DNA of 36,547 nucleotides from an uncultured Glaciecola sp. (GTDB taxonomy: Bacteria; Pseudomonadota; Gammaproteobacteria; Enterobacterales; Alteromonadaceae): positions 1 to 36,547 of the forward strand of contig CAJQOP010000130.1 in assembly GCA_905479945.1 (NCBI GenBank), written 5' to 3'. How positions within the stretch are numbered: position 1 is the first letter of the stretch; the number at the start of each line of letters is the position of its first letter. The notes under the pieces were generated by a model, which had not been told where the DNA came from, searched no databases, and worked only from the letters and a program-made list of their open reading frames with translations. Below are positions 1 through 7,084 of the stretch, piece by piece. The position numbers and the translations under genes are program-made.

Positions 1-959
1 TGAGCGATATCAAGCCTGAATCATTTGCAGAATGGATTGATTTTTACCTTGATGATTGTTGTGCCAGCGGTCAGTCCTTGCGGACTGTCCGTATAAAACG
101 ATGTAATTTAACGCTTTTTGTCAAATGGTGCTTAGGCGAGAAGATTGCAGCACCGTTAGCGGTTAGTAAAAAAGCATTAGAGGCCTACAAGCGGCATTTG
201 AATACGTATATCAATCCAAGGACGAACAAACAATTGTCACTTGGCACCCGCAAGAACAGACTAACCGCCGTTAAAACCATGTTCACACGAATGGTGTATT
301 TAGAGGTAATTGCGACTAGTCCTTTGGCAGCCTTTGAGTTGCCTAAAGTCCCAAGGAGTTTACCAACGGCATATTTAACCTTTGACGAGATAGAGGAAGT
401 GTTTGCACAAACCCTCATGTATGGACTAAAAGGCATGCGCGACCGCGCTATGCTAGAAACCTATTATGCAGCAGGAATAAGGCGAATGGAGCTAGGCAAC
501 TTAGAGATTGGCGACATTAATTTTAAAACCAAAAAATTGAGAGTCAACAATGGGAAAGGTTCGAAAGATAGGCTTGTGCCCATTGCCAAACGAGCACGAG
601 AGTGGATAACACAATATTTGCAATTTAGCCGACCGTCATTAAAGACCTTTCATTCGGGGCAAACATTATTTTTGAATAATTCGGGCAATCAATTTGGTGA
701 AACCCAGCTGTCTGAATTGGTCAAAAAGTACCTATTGATGGCGGGTTATGATGTCAACGCTGCCTGTAACGTTTTCAGGCACAGCGCGGCAACGCACATG
801 ATAGAGGGCGGCGCGGATATTCGCCAAATACAGGTATATTTAGGACATGCCGATATATCCACTACGATGGTTTATACGCATATTACTAACCCAGAATTGG
901 AAAGGACGTATGAGAAGTCGCATCCTGCTGCCAAAGAGCAACCTCACATAGATACCTGA
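1..959 (+). CDS. Tyrosine site-specific recombinase (XerC/XerD-like integrase), 5' end at window edge
   Basis: The reading frame is open from base 3. An ATG whose A lies just before base 1 would start it, giving about 319 residues, a normal XerC/D-like length. An N-terminal SAM-like core-binding domain (about residues 5-95) precedes the catalytic domain (about 110-310). Catalytic landmarks, numbered from that presumed ATG, are Arg161 in the AGIRRMEL segment, the beta-hairpin lysine in NGKGSKDR, Arg260/His261 in FRHSAATHM, His of LGHADISTT, and nucleophile Tyr292 in VYTHI. The HxxR histidine is replaced by Asn257 (N-V-F-R). Family knowledge: such enzymes cut and rejoin DNA at short sites and mobilise islands. 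It lies directly before a defence module, so it is probably the island's integrase or a relic of it. The replaced histidine may lower activity. The internal TTG at 78 is not needed as a start. Confidence 0.9.
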   Translation, partial: SDIKPESFAEWIDFYLDDCCASGQSLRTVRIKRCNLTLFVKWCLGEKIAAPLAVSKKALEAYKRHLNTYINPRTNKQLSLGTRKNRLTAVKTMFTRMVYLEVIATSPLAAFELPKVPRSLPTAYLTFDEIEEVFAQTLMYGLKGMRDRAMLETYYAAGIRRMELGNLEIGDINFKTKKLRVNNGKGSKDRLVPIAKRAREWITQYLQFSRPSLKTFHSGQTLFLNNSGNQFGETQLSELVKKYLLMAGYDVNAACNVFRHSAATHMIEGGADIRQIQVYLGHADISTTMVYTHITNPELERTYEKSHPAAKEQPHIDT

Positions 960-962
960 ATA

Positions 963-988
963 AAACTGTGCTAAATTAAGCGCAGTTT
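963..988. promoter_or_regulatory. 9-bp inverted repeat just after the integrase stop (operator or terminator)
   Basis: AAACTGTGC and GCGCAGTTT form a 9-bp stem with one T.G wobble around an 8-base AT loop. It starts four bases after the integrase stop and ends 24 bases before the HTH gene. It could terminate integrase transcription, though only three T follow. It could equally be an operator for the downstream MerR-like protein. The sequence alone does not decide. Confidence 0.5.
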
Positions 989-1011
989 CTGACAAATATG
1001 TAATAGTACTT

Positions 1012-1449
1012 TTGACCGTTTTGAAAACAAAAGATATCTGTGAAGCGCTGAATATCAAGCGACATCAATTGCGAGCGTGGACTGATGCGCTAGCGCCATA
1101 CAGTAAGCAAACTACTCATGCACGCTCTGCTCGTCGGTTTGATACGGGTGATCTCTTGTTCTTTGCGACGGTTCAACATATTGAGAAAAAGTTTGGTCTA
1201 TCTATCAGTGTATTTGCCAAACTATCACAATGTATTTATGACACGGTGCGCTCGCCGCGAACAATAAATGATCATGAACGAATATTTTTGGATATAAATA
1301 GTCAAAGATGTTTTATTACTGATACATTGGATATTAATGCAGAGGGAATGCTTGTTGATATTGTGCCAGTTAAGAAATTGGTGAGTGGTTTTTTAGGGCT
1401 TACACCTACTCAAGAAGAAATACATTTTGGTTTAGCAAAAGTAAACTAA
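1012..1449 (+). CDS. MerR-like helix-turn-helix protein upstream of ietAS
   Basis: A 145-residue protein. Near the N-terminus, KTKDICEALNIKRHQLRAW has the shape of a MerR-type winged HTH (sequence-specific DNA binding). An acidic/hydrophobic segment with RRFDTGDLLFFATV follows, a typical MerR 'wing and second helix' pattern. The remaining ~80 residues match no family I recognise and contain no obvious metal ligands. There is no ATG; TTG at 1012 or TTG at 1021 are the candidate starts, and neither has a clear Shine-Dalgarno. The stop is 28 bases before ietA in the same direction, so the three genes probably form one transcript. Inference: it is a dedicated regulator of the ATPase-protease pair. 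Alternative: a phage-type excisionase-like DNA-bending protein working with the adjacent recombinase, since excisionases share this fold. Confidence 0.7.
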   Translation: MTVLKTKDICEALNIKRHQLRAWTDALAPYSKQTTHARSARRFDTGDLLFFATVQHIEKKFGLSISVFAKLSQCIYDTVRSPRTINDHERIFLDINSQRCFITDTLDINAEGMLVDIVPVKKLVSGFLGLTPTQEEIHFGLAKVN

Positions 1450-1477
1450 CGACTATTAATATTACGGAAGACACATT

Positions 1478-2470
1478 ATGGCCACGGCTGAACAAATAAA
1501 AGCACTATTAAAAAGTCATGCAGATCGTGATGATACTCGCTTTTATTCACTTGCAATGCAATTGGCTGCAAAGGAAGCGAGAAAAGGACACACTAAACTC
1601 GCGGATGACATAAAAAATATCATCGAAAAATCACAAGCATCAAATGTGAAATCAGTTTCTTCTGCACCTGTTCAACTTAAAAAAGTGACTTCAGGTGAAT
1701 TGCATGGGCTGTTGGAGCATACTTCTCATTCAGTTAGATTAAACGAACTTGTTCTTTCACCCGAAATCGTAAAAAGGTTTGAGAAAATAATTTTCGAACA
1801 AAGGCAAAAAGACAAGTTGAGTCGCTTTGGTTTAGCGCCAAGTAGAAAGTTAATGTTCGTTGGTCCCCCTGGCACAGGTAAAACAATGTCTGCCTCGATG
1901 CTTGCAACTGAACTAAAGCTGCCGATGTATACGATTGTTCTTGATTCACTTATCACGCGCTTTATGGGAGAAACTGCGTCGAAACTTAGGTCAATATTCG
2001 ATCATATTGCTCAAACTCGAGCGGTTTATCTATTTGATGAGTTTGATGCAATAGGTGCACAAAGAGGAGCTGCAAATGACGTTGGGGAAATCAGAAGAAT
2101 ATTAAATTCCTTTTTAATGTTTGTTGAGCAGGATAATTCTGACAGTTTGATCGTCGCTGCAACTAATCATCCAGAGTTGCTAGACCGAGCGCTTAACCGT
2201 CGCTTTGATCAATTTATTAGTTTTTCTAAACCAGACCAACCCCAAATTGCTGAGTTAATTGAAAGAACACTAGCGTTATTCGATTTAGGGCAAGTGAGCA
2301 TGAGTCCAATTTTAGATACCGCAGCGGGTTTAAGCGCTGCTGAAGTGACCCAAGCTTGTGAAGATGCTGCCAAGGAATTTGTGCTTCATAACGATGCGTT
2401 AGTTGATGAAGAAATTTTATTAGCTGCATTTGAAAGAAGAAAATCAGGAAAGTCTTTATTTAATTACTAA
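1478..2470 (+). CDS. ietA: AAA+ ATPase of the IetAS defence / incompatibility module
   Basis: A 330-residue AAA ATPase. A helical N-terminal region (about 1-85) precedes one AAA module. Walker A is GPPGTGKT at 129-136 (Lys135). Walker B is YLFDEFDA with Asp187/Glu188. Sensor 1 is Asn230 in AATNHPELLD, and the arginine-finger pair is Arg241/Arg242. The start is ATG at 1478 with an ACGGAAG ribosome site. The gene ends 11 bases before a subtilase gene. Established knowledge: an AAA ATPase encoded next to an S8 protease is the IetAS pair, first described as an incompatibility/stability module on an Agrobacterium Ti plasmid and later shown to be anti-phage. Inference: it senses a trigger and controls the protease. 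The assignment rests on the gene pair, since the AAA domain alone resembles many FtsH/Cdc48-like ATPases. Confidence 0.85.
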   Translation: MATAEQIKALLKSHADRDDTRFYSLAMQLAAKEARKGHTKLADDIKNIIEKSQASNVKSVSSAPVQLKKVTSGELHGLLEHTSHSVRLNELVLSPEIVKRFEKIIFEQRQKDKLSRFGLAPSRKLMFVGPPGTGKTMSASMLATELKLPMYTIVLDSLITRFMGETASKLRSIFDHIAQTRAVYLFDEFDAIGAQRGAANDVGEIRRILNSFLMFVEQDNSDSLIVAATNHPELLDRALNRRFDQFISFSKPDQPQIAELIERTLALFDLGQVSMSPILDTAAGLSAAEVTQACEDAAKEFVLHNDALVDEEILLAAFERRKSGKSLFNY

Positions 2471-2481
2471 TGAGGTAGTCT

Positions 2482-4986
2482 GTGAGTGAAAGGAAGCACC
2501 ATTTAAAACTTCAAGGGTTTTACACTAATGAGAATTATGAGTCAAAGCAGACTGCTAGAGGCGCTCCTGTACCTTTAAGAGATAGAGTTCAACACGGTGC
2601 AAGCTTGAGAACTGCGTTCTCTAACGCGCTGGGGAACTATCAACAAAAAAGACAAACAATCGATTCCCCATTATCTGAAGAGCTTGGGATTTACATTGAG
2701 TTAACTAGCTTTCCTAACCTGCCATTGCCTTTTGATAATATCGACAATAAAAGTTTTAGATTAAAAAGCCTTTCTAACAAAGGTAATATTGAACATGCCG
2801 TCGTGTTCGTGCCGGAATCTAAAAGAAATGTGTTTCACAAAAAAATTGAAGAATATCTTGATAACTCGCGATTGAATGAAAAGGGTGAACCAAGAAATCA
2901 TAAGCTGATTGACAGTATTCGGTCTGTTCGCTTAGCAGACATCAAATCATTTTGGACTGATAATCCGGACTACTTTCCAGAAGACAGAAACCAGCAAGTC
3001 TGGTTAGAACTCTGGCTTGGCAAAGAGAGCAATACTTCACAAGAATTTGTATCACTACTTGCTGAAAGGCTCGGTGGTGAGCTTGGAAACTCTGCTCAAA
3101 CATTTTTTGATTGCACTGTTCACTTGATTAAAGTTTCAATATCTCAGCTAGAGAATGCTGTCTACCTTATCTCAAATTTAAAAGAACTTCGCTGGGCAAA
3201 GGAAGTTCCCGTCCCAATCGTATCTAGCGAGCCACAAGAGCAGCTCGAATGGGCAAATAACGTACTTCAACGAATTAGCAATCCAAATGATGCAAGCACA
3301 TCGGTAGTAATACTTGATACTGGTGTAAACTATAACAATCCCTTGCTTTCATCTTTTAGCAATGCAAGTTATTCGGAATGTTGGCTTCCCACTTGGCCGC
3401 ACTACGATAATTATATTTTAGGTAGCCCGCCATACTCTCCCCATGGCTCATTACAGGCAGGTATAGCAGCTTACGGTGATTTACAAAAAGCAGCGTTGTC
3501 TAATGATAATATTGAGATAACGCATATTATAGAGTCTGGAAGGATTTTACCGCCCACTGGAACCAACGACCCAAAACTCTATGGTGAAATTACATTAGGT
3601 ACGCTGAACAAATTAGAGATCAATAATCCAAACATTAGCAGAGTTTACTCGTTGGCTGTTACATCCGATCCAGAATACTTAGGAGGTCAACCTTCGTCTT
3701 GGTCTTCTCAATTAGACGATTCTGCATTTAACTTTAGCGAAGATTTTAATCGATTATTTATAATTTCAACAGGTAATAATAGAGCAATCTCGCCTTACGT
3801 GGATTATTGGGAGCAAGCTCACTTATCTCAAATTGAAGACCCAGCGCAAGCATGGAATGCAATTACGGTAGGAGCTTATACAGAGTTAACGACAGTCGAT
3901 GAGTATGGCTTTGACGATTGGTCTCCTTTTGCTGAAGCTGGGGATGTAAGTCCATCAGCGCGTACTTCTGTCAATTGGGGGTGGAAGCGTCATGCACCTT
4001 ATAAACCAGAGTTAGTTGCTGAAGCAGGTAACAGACTGTTATCACCAGATAAACAATCTCTAACTGAAGCTGATACAGTTTCGCTGCTGACAACCTCTGG
4101 CAGAACAATTGGCCGACTATTTGAAACAACTATAGATTCCAGTGCAGCTACAGCAGTAGTATCCAATTACGCTGCCCAATTAATGGCTGAATACCCTGAC
4201 TTGTGGCCTGAAACCGTTAGGGGATTACTTATTCATTCAGCCAATTGGACTGATAAAATGTTGCGGAGGTTTAACGCCCTCAAAACAGATCATACGCAAA
4301 CTGTTGCGAAGGAAACTATGCTTCGCAGTGTAGGCTATGGCGTTCCAAATTTTGATCGTGCAAAGTATAGTCTAACCAATGAACTTACCATGGTAGCTGA
4401 AAACACTATTACGCCCTTTGAGCAGGGCTCTACCACCTCTAGCGATCCAAAACTTGGAAATATGCAACTTTACCAATTGCCTTGGCCTGCATCAGTACTG
4501 CGCGATTTACCCAATAATATTAATGTAAAACTCAAAGTGACGCTCTCATATTTTATTGAGCCCAATCCGAGTCGAAGAGGCTTTAAGCAACGTTACAGCT
4601 ATCAGTCACACGCATTAAGATTTGAAGTGATAAGGCCTGGACAAACACTTAGTAATTTCAAAGGAAAAGTTAATGCATTAATGGCCGACGATAACTATGA
4701 TGGACCAGAGGGAGATGGGTCTGGTTGGAAGTTTGGTAGCGATTTCAGAAAGCGGGGTAGTATACATTCCGATATATGGACGGGATCGCCCCAAGATTTA
4801 GCTGATATGCATACAATTGCAATTTGCCCTGTAGGTGGTTGGTGGAAATATAAGACAGGGTTAGACCGTTGGCAAAATGATGTTCGGTACAGCTTACTTA
4901 TTTCTCTAGAAGCGCCAGACGTTGAAATTGACCTGTACTCTGAAATTGTAACGTTGATTGAGAATACGGTAGTAATAGAGACTTAA
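2482..4986 (+). CDS. ietS: Subtilisin-like (S8) serine protease of the IetAS module
   Basis: An 834-residue cytoplasmic subtilase with no signal peptide. The start is GTG at 2482 after a TGAGGTAG ribosome site, 11 bases after ietA, which suggests translational coupling. About 270 N-terminal residues of unassigned fold precede the S8 domain (about 270-600). The triad is visible: Asp279 in VVILDTG, His321 in SPHGSLQAG and Ser554 in DSSAATA. The oxyanion Asn is near 432 in ISTGNN. The usual GTSxAxP around the serine is changed (Gly to Asp, Pro to Ala). The last ~230 residues form a further, probably beta-rich domain. Known family role: the effector half of IetAS. Inference: ATPase-gated proteolysis of phage or host proteins. 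The catalytic residues are intact, so the module looks functional. Confidence 0.87.
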   Translation: MSERKHHLKLQGFYTNENYESKQTARGAPVPLRDRVQHGASLRTAFSNALGNYQQKRQTIDSPLSEELGIYIELTSFPNLPLPFDNIDNKSFRLKSLSNKGNIEHAVVFVPESKRNVFHKKIEEYLDNSRLNEKGEPRNHKLIDSIRSVRLADIKSFWTDNPDYFPEDRNQQVWLELWLGKESNTSQEFVSLLAERLGGELGNSAQTFFDCTVHLIKVSISQLENAVYLISNLKELRWAKEVPVPIVSSEPQEQLEWANNVLQRISNPNDASTSVVILDTGVNYNNPLLSSFSNASYSECWLPTWPHYDNYILGSPPYSPHGSLQAGIAAYGDLQKAALSNDNIEITHIIESGRILPPTGTNDPKLYGEITLGTLNKLEINNPNISRVYSLAVTSDPEYLGGQPSSWSSQLDDSAFNFSEDFNRLFIISTGNNRAISPYVDYWEQAHLSQIEDPAQAWNAITVGAYTELTTVDEYGFDDWSPFAEAGDVSPSARTSVNWGWKRHAPYKPELVAEAGNRLLSPDKQSLTEADTVSLLTTSGRTIGRLFETTIDSSAATAVVSNYAAQLMAEYPDLWPETVRGLLIHSANWTDKMLRRFNALKTDHTQTVAKETMLRSVGYGVPNFDRAKYSLTNELTMVAENTITPFEQGSTTSSDPKLGNMQLYQLPWPASVLRDLPNNINVKLKVTLSYFIEPNPSRRGFKQRYSYQSHALRFEVIRPGQTLSNFKGKVNALMADDNYDGPEGDGSGWKFGSDFRKRGSIHSDIWTGSPQDLADMHTIAICPVGGWWKYKTGLDRWQNDVRYSLLISLEAPDVEIDLYSEIVTLIENTVVIET

Positions 4987-5029
4987 ATTTCTCAGCTTTG
5001 CAGGCGGATCGTAGAGCCTTTGTATCCAT

Positions 5030-6238
5030 ATGAATGGTCGGATCTATGATCCAACTTTGGGGCGATTCCTTCAGGCTGACCCACATATTCAGGCTCCGAA
5101 CAATAGTCAAAGTTATAACAGATATAGCTACGTGTTGAATAATCCGTTGAGTTATACAGACCCTAGTGGATTTTTCTTCAATAAACTCTTTAAGTCGATC
5201 AATAAATTACTAGGAGACTTCGCCCCTCTTGTCTCTATAGGTTTGACAATTTGGGCGCCTTGGGGGACCGGTTTTTGGGCAAGCGTAGGAACAGGTGCAA
5301 TTGCAGGAGGGATTGCTACTGGAAGTTTACGAGGAGCATTGACAGGTGCTTTTACTGCTGGCATGTTCCACGGAATTGGGACCCATTTTGAGGGGCTCGG
5401 CGACTCAGCAGGTGTTTTATCAAGAGGAGCTAAATTCGGTAAAACATTGGCTCATGGTATTGCTGGAGGAGTAAGCAGCGTGTTAAGTGGAGGTAAATTT
5501 GGTCATGGTTTTGCAAGTGCTGGGTTTACACAAGCTTTCGCTGGTGCAATTGACGGAATCGGCGGTCGCATTGGTAACGTCACATCGGGCGGCTACTTTG
5601 ATTCAATAAATCGGGTTAAAAGAATAGTTGCCGCCGCCGTAGTTGGCGGAACCGCATCACAACTTACGGGAGGGAAGTTTGCAAACGGAGCAATAACTGG
5701 GGCATTCTCACGTGGGTTTAATGATGAAGCTCATTTCAAGGCCAAAGAACAGTCATTTTGGGATGAATTCAAAGAAGGTGCAGGGGCTGTTCGAGATTGG
5801 ACGATCGATAACGGCGGTGCACTGGTTACTACAGTTGGAGGGGGAGCACAGGTTTTTGCAGGAAGTGTTCTTTGCAGCACTGGACTTGGTTGTGTGCCGG
5901 GTTCTATTCTTATTGCGCATGGAGCAAATAACATTATTGAGGGAGTGAGCTCTATCGGAGGAAGACCTACCGATGGGCCATTGAGACAAGGTTATAGAGC
6001 TTTATCAACATCATTAGGATATTCATCAGTTCATGGAGATTTGGCTTATGGAGTCGTTGATGTAGGAACCAGTTTTCATGGTATAACTAAAATGGTTTTA
6101 AAACCCGACGCATGGAAACTTTTCCGACATATTCCATCTGATTATACGAGAACTGTAGCTGCTGGCCCTTTAATGATGAATGCTGGCACCGGAGCATTTA
6201 CAACATTCGATACTTTAAACAGGGTAAATGGTAATTAA
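5030..6238 (+). CDS. Orphan RHS C-terminal tip with DUF4225-like end (polymorphic toxin fragment)
   Basis: The first ~50 residues are the end of an RHS-repeat core: GRIYDPTLGRFLQADP followed by YSYVLNNPLSYTDPSG, the conserved border before a variable toxin. The thousands of bases of upstream RHS/YD repeats are absent. In-frame homology extends only three codons upstream (I-H before M) before a TAG at 5012-5014. Residues ~65-230 are glycine-rich, with two imperfect copies of a GG..S.L.GGKF..G...A.F...F unit. The last ~140 residues, with an AHGANNIIEGV segment and a YGVVDVGTSFHG segment, resemble DUF4225 as I recall it. The next gene overlaps by one base. Inference: a displaced tip of an Rhs/T6SS or contact-dependent toxin, kept as a cassette or captured by rearrangement. 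No ribosome site of note precedes ATG 5030, so expression is uncertain. Confidence 0.8.
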   Translation: MNGRIYDPTLGRFLQADPHIQAPNNSQSYNRYSYVLNNPLSYTDPSGFFFNKLFKSINKLLGDFAPLVSIGLTIWAPWGTGFWASVGTGAIAGGIATGSLRGALTGAFTAGMFHGIGTHFEGLGDSAGVLSRGAKFGKTLAHGIAGGVSSVLSGGKFGHGFASAGFTQAFAGAIDGIGGRIGNVTSGGYFDSINRVKRIVAAAVVGGTASQLTGGKFANGAITGAFSRGFNDEAHFKAKEQSFWDEFKEGAGAVRDWTIDNGGALVTTVGGGAQVFAGSVLCSTGLGCVPGSILIAHGANNIIEGVSSIGGRPTDGPLRQGYRALSTSLGYSSVHGDLAYGVVDVGTSFHGITKMVLKPDAWKLFRHIPSDYTRTVAAGPLMMNAGTGAFTTFDTLNRVNGN

Positions 6239-6528
6239 TGACAATACTTTATATTTTAGTTTCATTCATTGTATTAGTGTCAATTTGCTTCGTTGTAAAA
6301 GCTATTGCGCGTAATAATCTGTCAGATAATTACTACAAGGTACTAATTGCAGTAATCATTTTTTGTGTAGGTTTTCATTATCAATTATTTTTCGAAGGTA
6401 AGTTACTGTTCACTGAAATAGAAAGAAACATAGCGCTAGATATGAGTTCATTATTTTTCTTTATCGTTTATAGTTTTGTGCCAATTTATTACATTATTCG
6501 CTATGCGAACAAGAAAAGTGACAGCTGA
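6238..6528 (+). CDS. Small 3-TM membrane protein, candidate immunity protein for the RHS tip
   Basis: 96 residues. The ATG overlaps the stop of the toxin-tip gene (TAATG), so translation is coupled. Three hydrophobic segments lie at about 3-23, 34-52 and 69-89, joined by short polar loops, with a positively charged C-terminus. I recognise no named family. Small hydrophobic proteins directly downstream of polymorphic-toxin C-termini are usually their immunity proteins, and membrane immunity proteins commonly accompany toxins that act at the inner membrane or in the periplasm. That role is inferred from position and topology only. Confidence 0.65.
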   Translation: MTILYILVSFIVLVSICFVVKAIARNNLSDNYYKVLIAVIIFCVGFHYQLFFEGKLLFTEIERNIALDMSSLFFFIVYSFVPIYYIIRYANKKSDS

Positions 6529-6533
6529 CTTAA

Positions 6534-6704
6534 CTCTTTACAGTAAAAGATTTTAACTCGGCTATTGATTATTGCAATAAAGCCGGAGGGAACTTTGGCA
6601 ATGCCGTGGATTCACTTGGTAGATTCAATGTTCCGTATAATAGAGCATTAATTCCTTTGAGACCTGCCGGTGAGGCTTGTGTAGGCATAAGCAACTATGA
6701 ATAG
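6534..6704 (+). pseudogene. Start-less coding remnant, probably part of a displaced toxin tip
   Basis: This frame is open for 56 codons from just after a TAA at 6531-6533 to a TAG at 6702-6704, and has no ATG start in its first half. It encodes DFNSAIDYCNKAGGNF followed by a segment with VDSLGRFNVPYNRAL. The composition is protein-like (Gly/Asn/Arg/Tyr balance, no stops in an AT-rich area), and it sits 6 bases after the candidate immunity gene. This fits a decayed second RHS-CT or toxin fragment. I cannot name a family. Confidence 0.4.
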
Positions 6705-7060
6705 TACTAATGGAACAAGAAGGAAGTAGTTACTATGTTTTCTTCGTGAATATTTGATATGGGATTGTTCATGTAGGAAGTTTTCATAGTGTGTGTTTGA
6801 TTGAATGACGTGGTCCGTTTGAATCAGGGGGACTGGTCCAAACAGAAAATGTAGATGGTTTATTTAGTCAACGTGGGTGGTCCAAAGTGAGCGTAATGTG
6901 CAGCTAGCTAATTTAAGCTATGTCGGTTATTGGTACCTTAGAAACATCGACTTGTTGAGACAGTTTTTGCCGAAGAAGCAGACCTAAGTAAATTGATTTG
7001 TAGTTAATAGTCTTTGTCAGTAGAATTTAGTATAAGCCGCTGCGACTAACCTATGATTTA
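6705..7060. other. Gene-free stretch at the island's right side, with three TGGTCC sites
   Basis: No ORF, tRNA or terminator is evident. TGGTCC occurs three times, at 6811, 6834 and 6878; the last two sit in similar contexts (CTGGTCCAAA and GTGGTCCAAA). Many stops occur in all frames. It may be debris of a lost mobile element, and the native chromosome seems to resume with the GH16 gene. Confidence 0.4.
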
Positions 7061-7084
7061 TTGATACCAAAAGAAAATGGATTT

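Noticed and set aside
1..959. Integron integrase (IntI) and nearby attC array
   Set aside because: There is no IntI-specific insertion before the HxxR region that I can see, and no attC-like arrays or gene cassettes follow.
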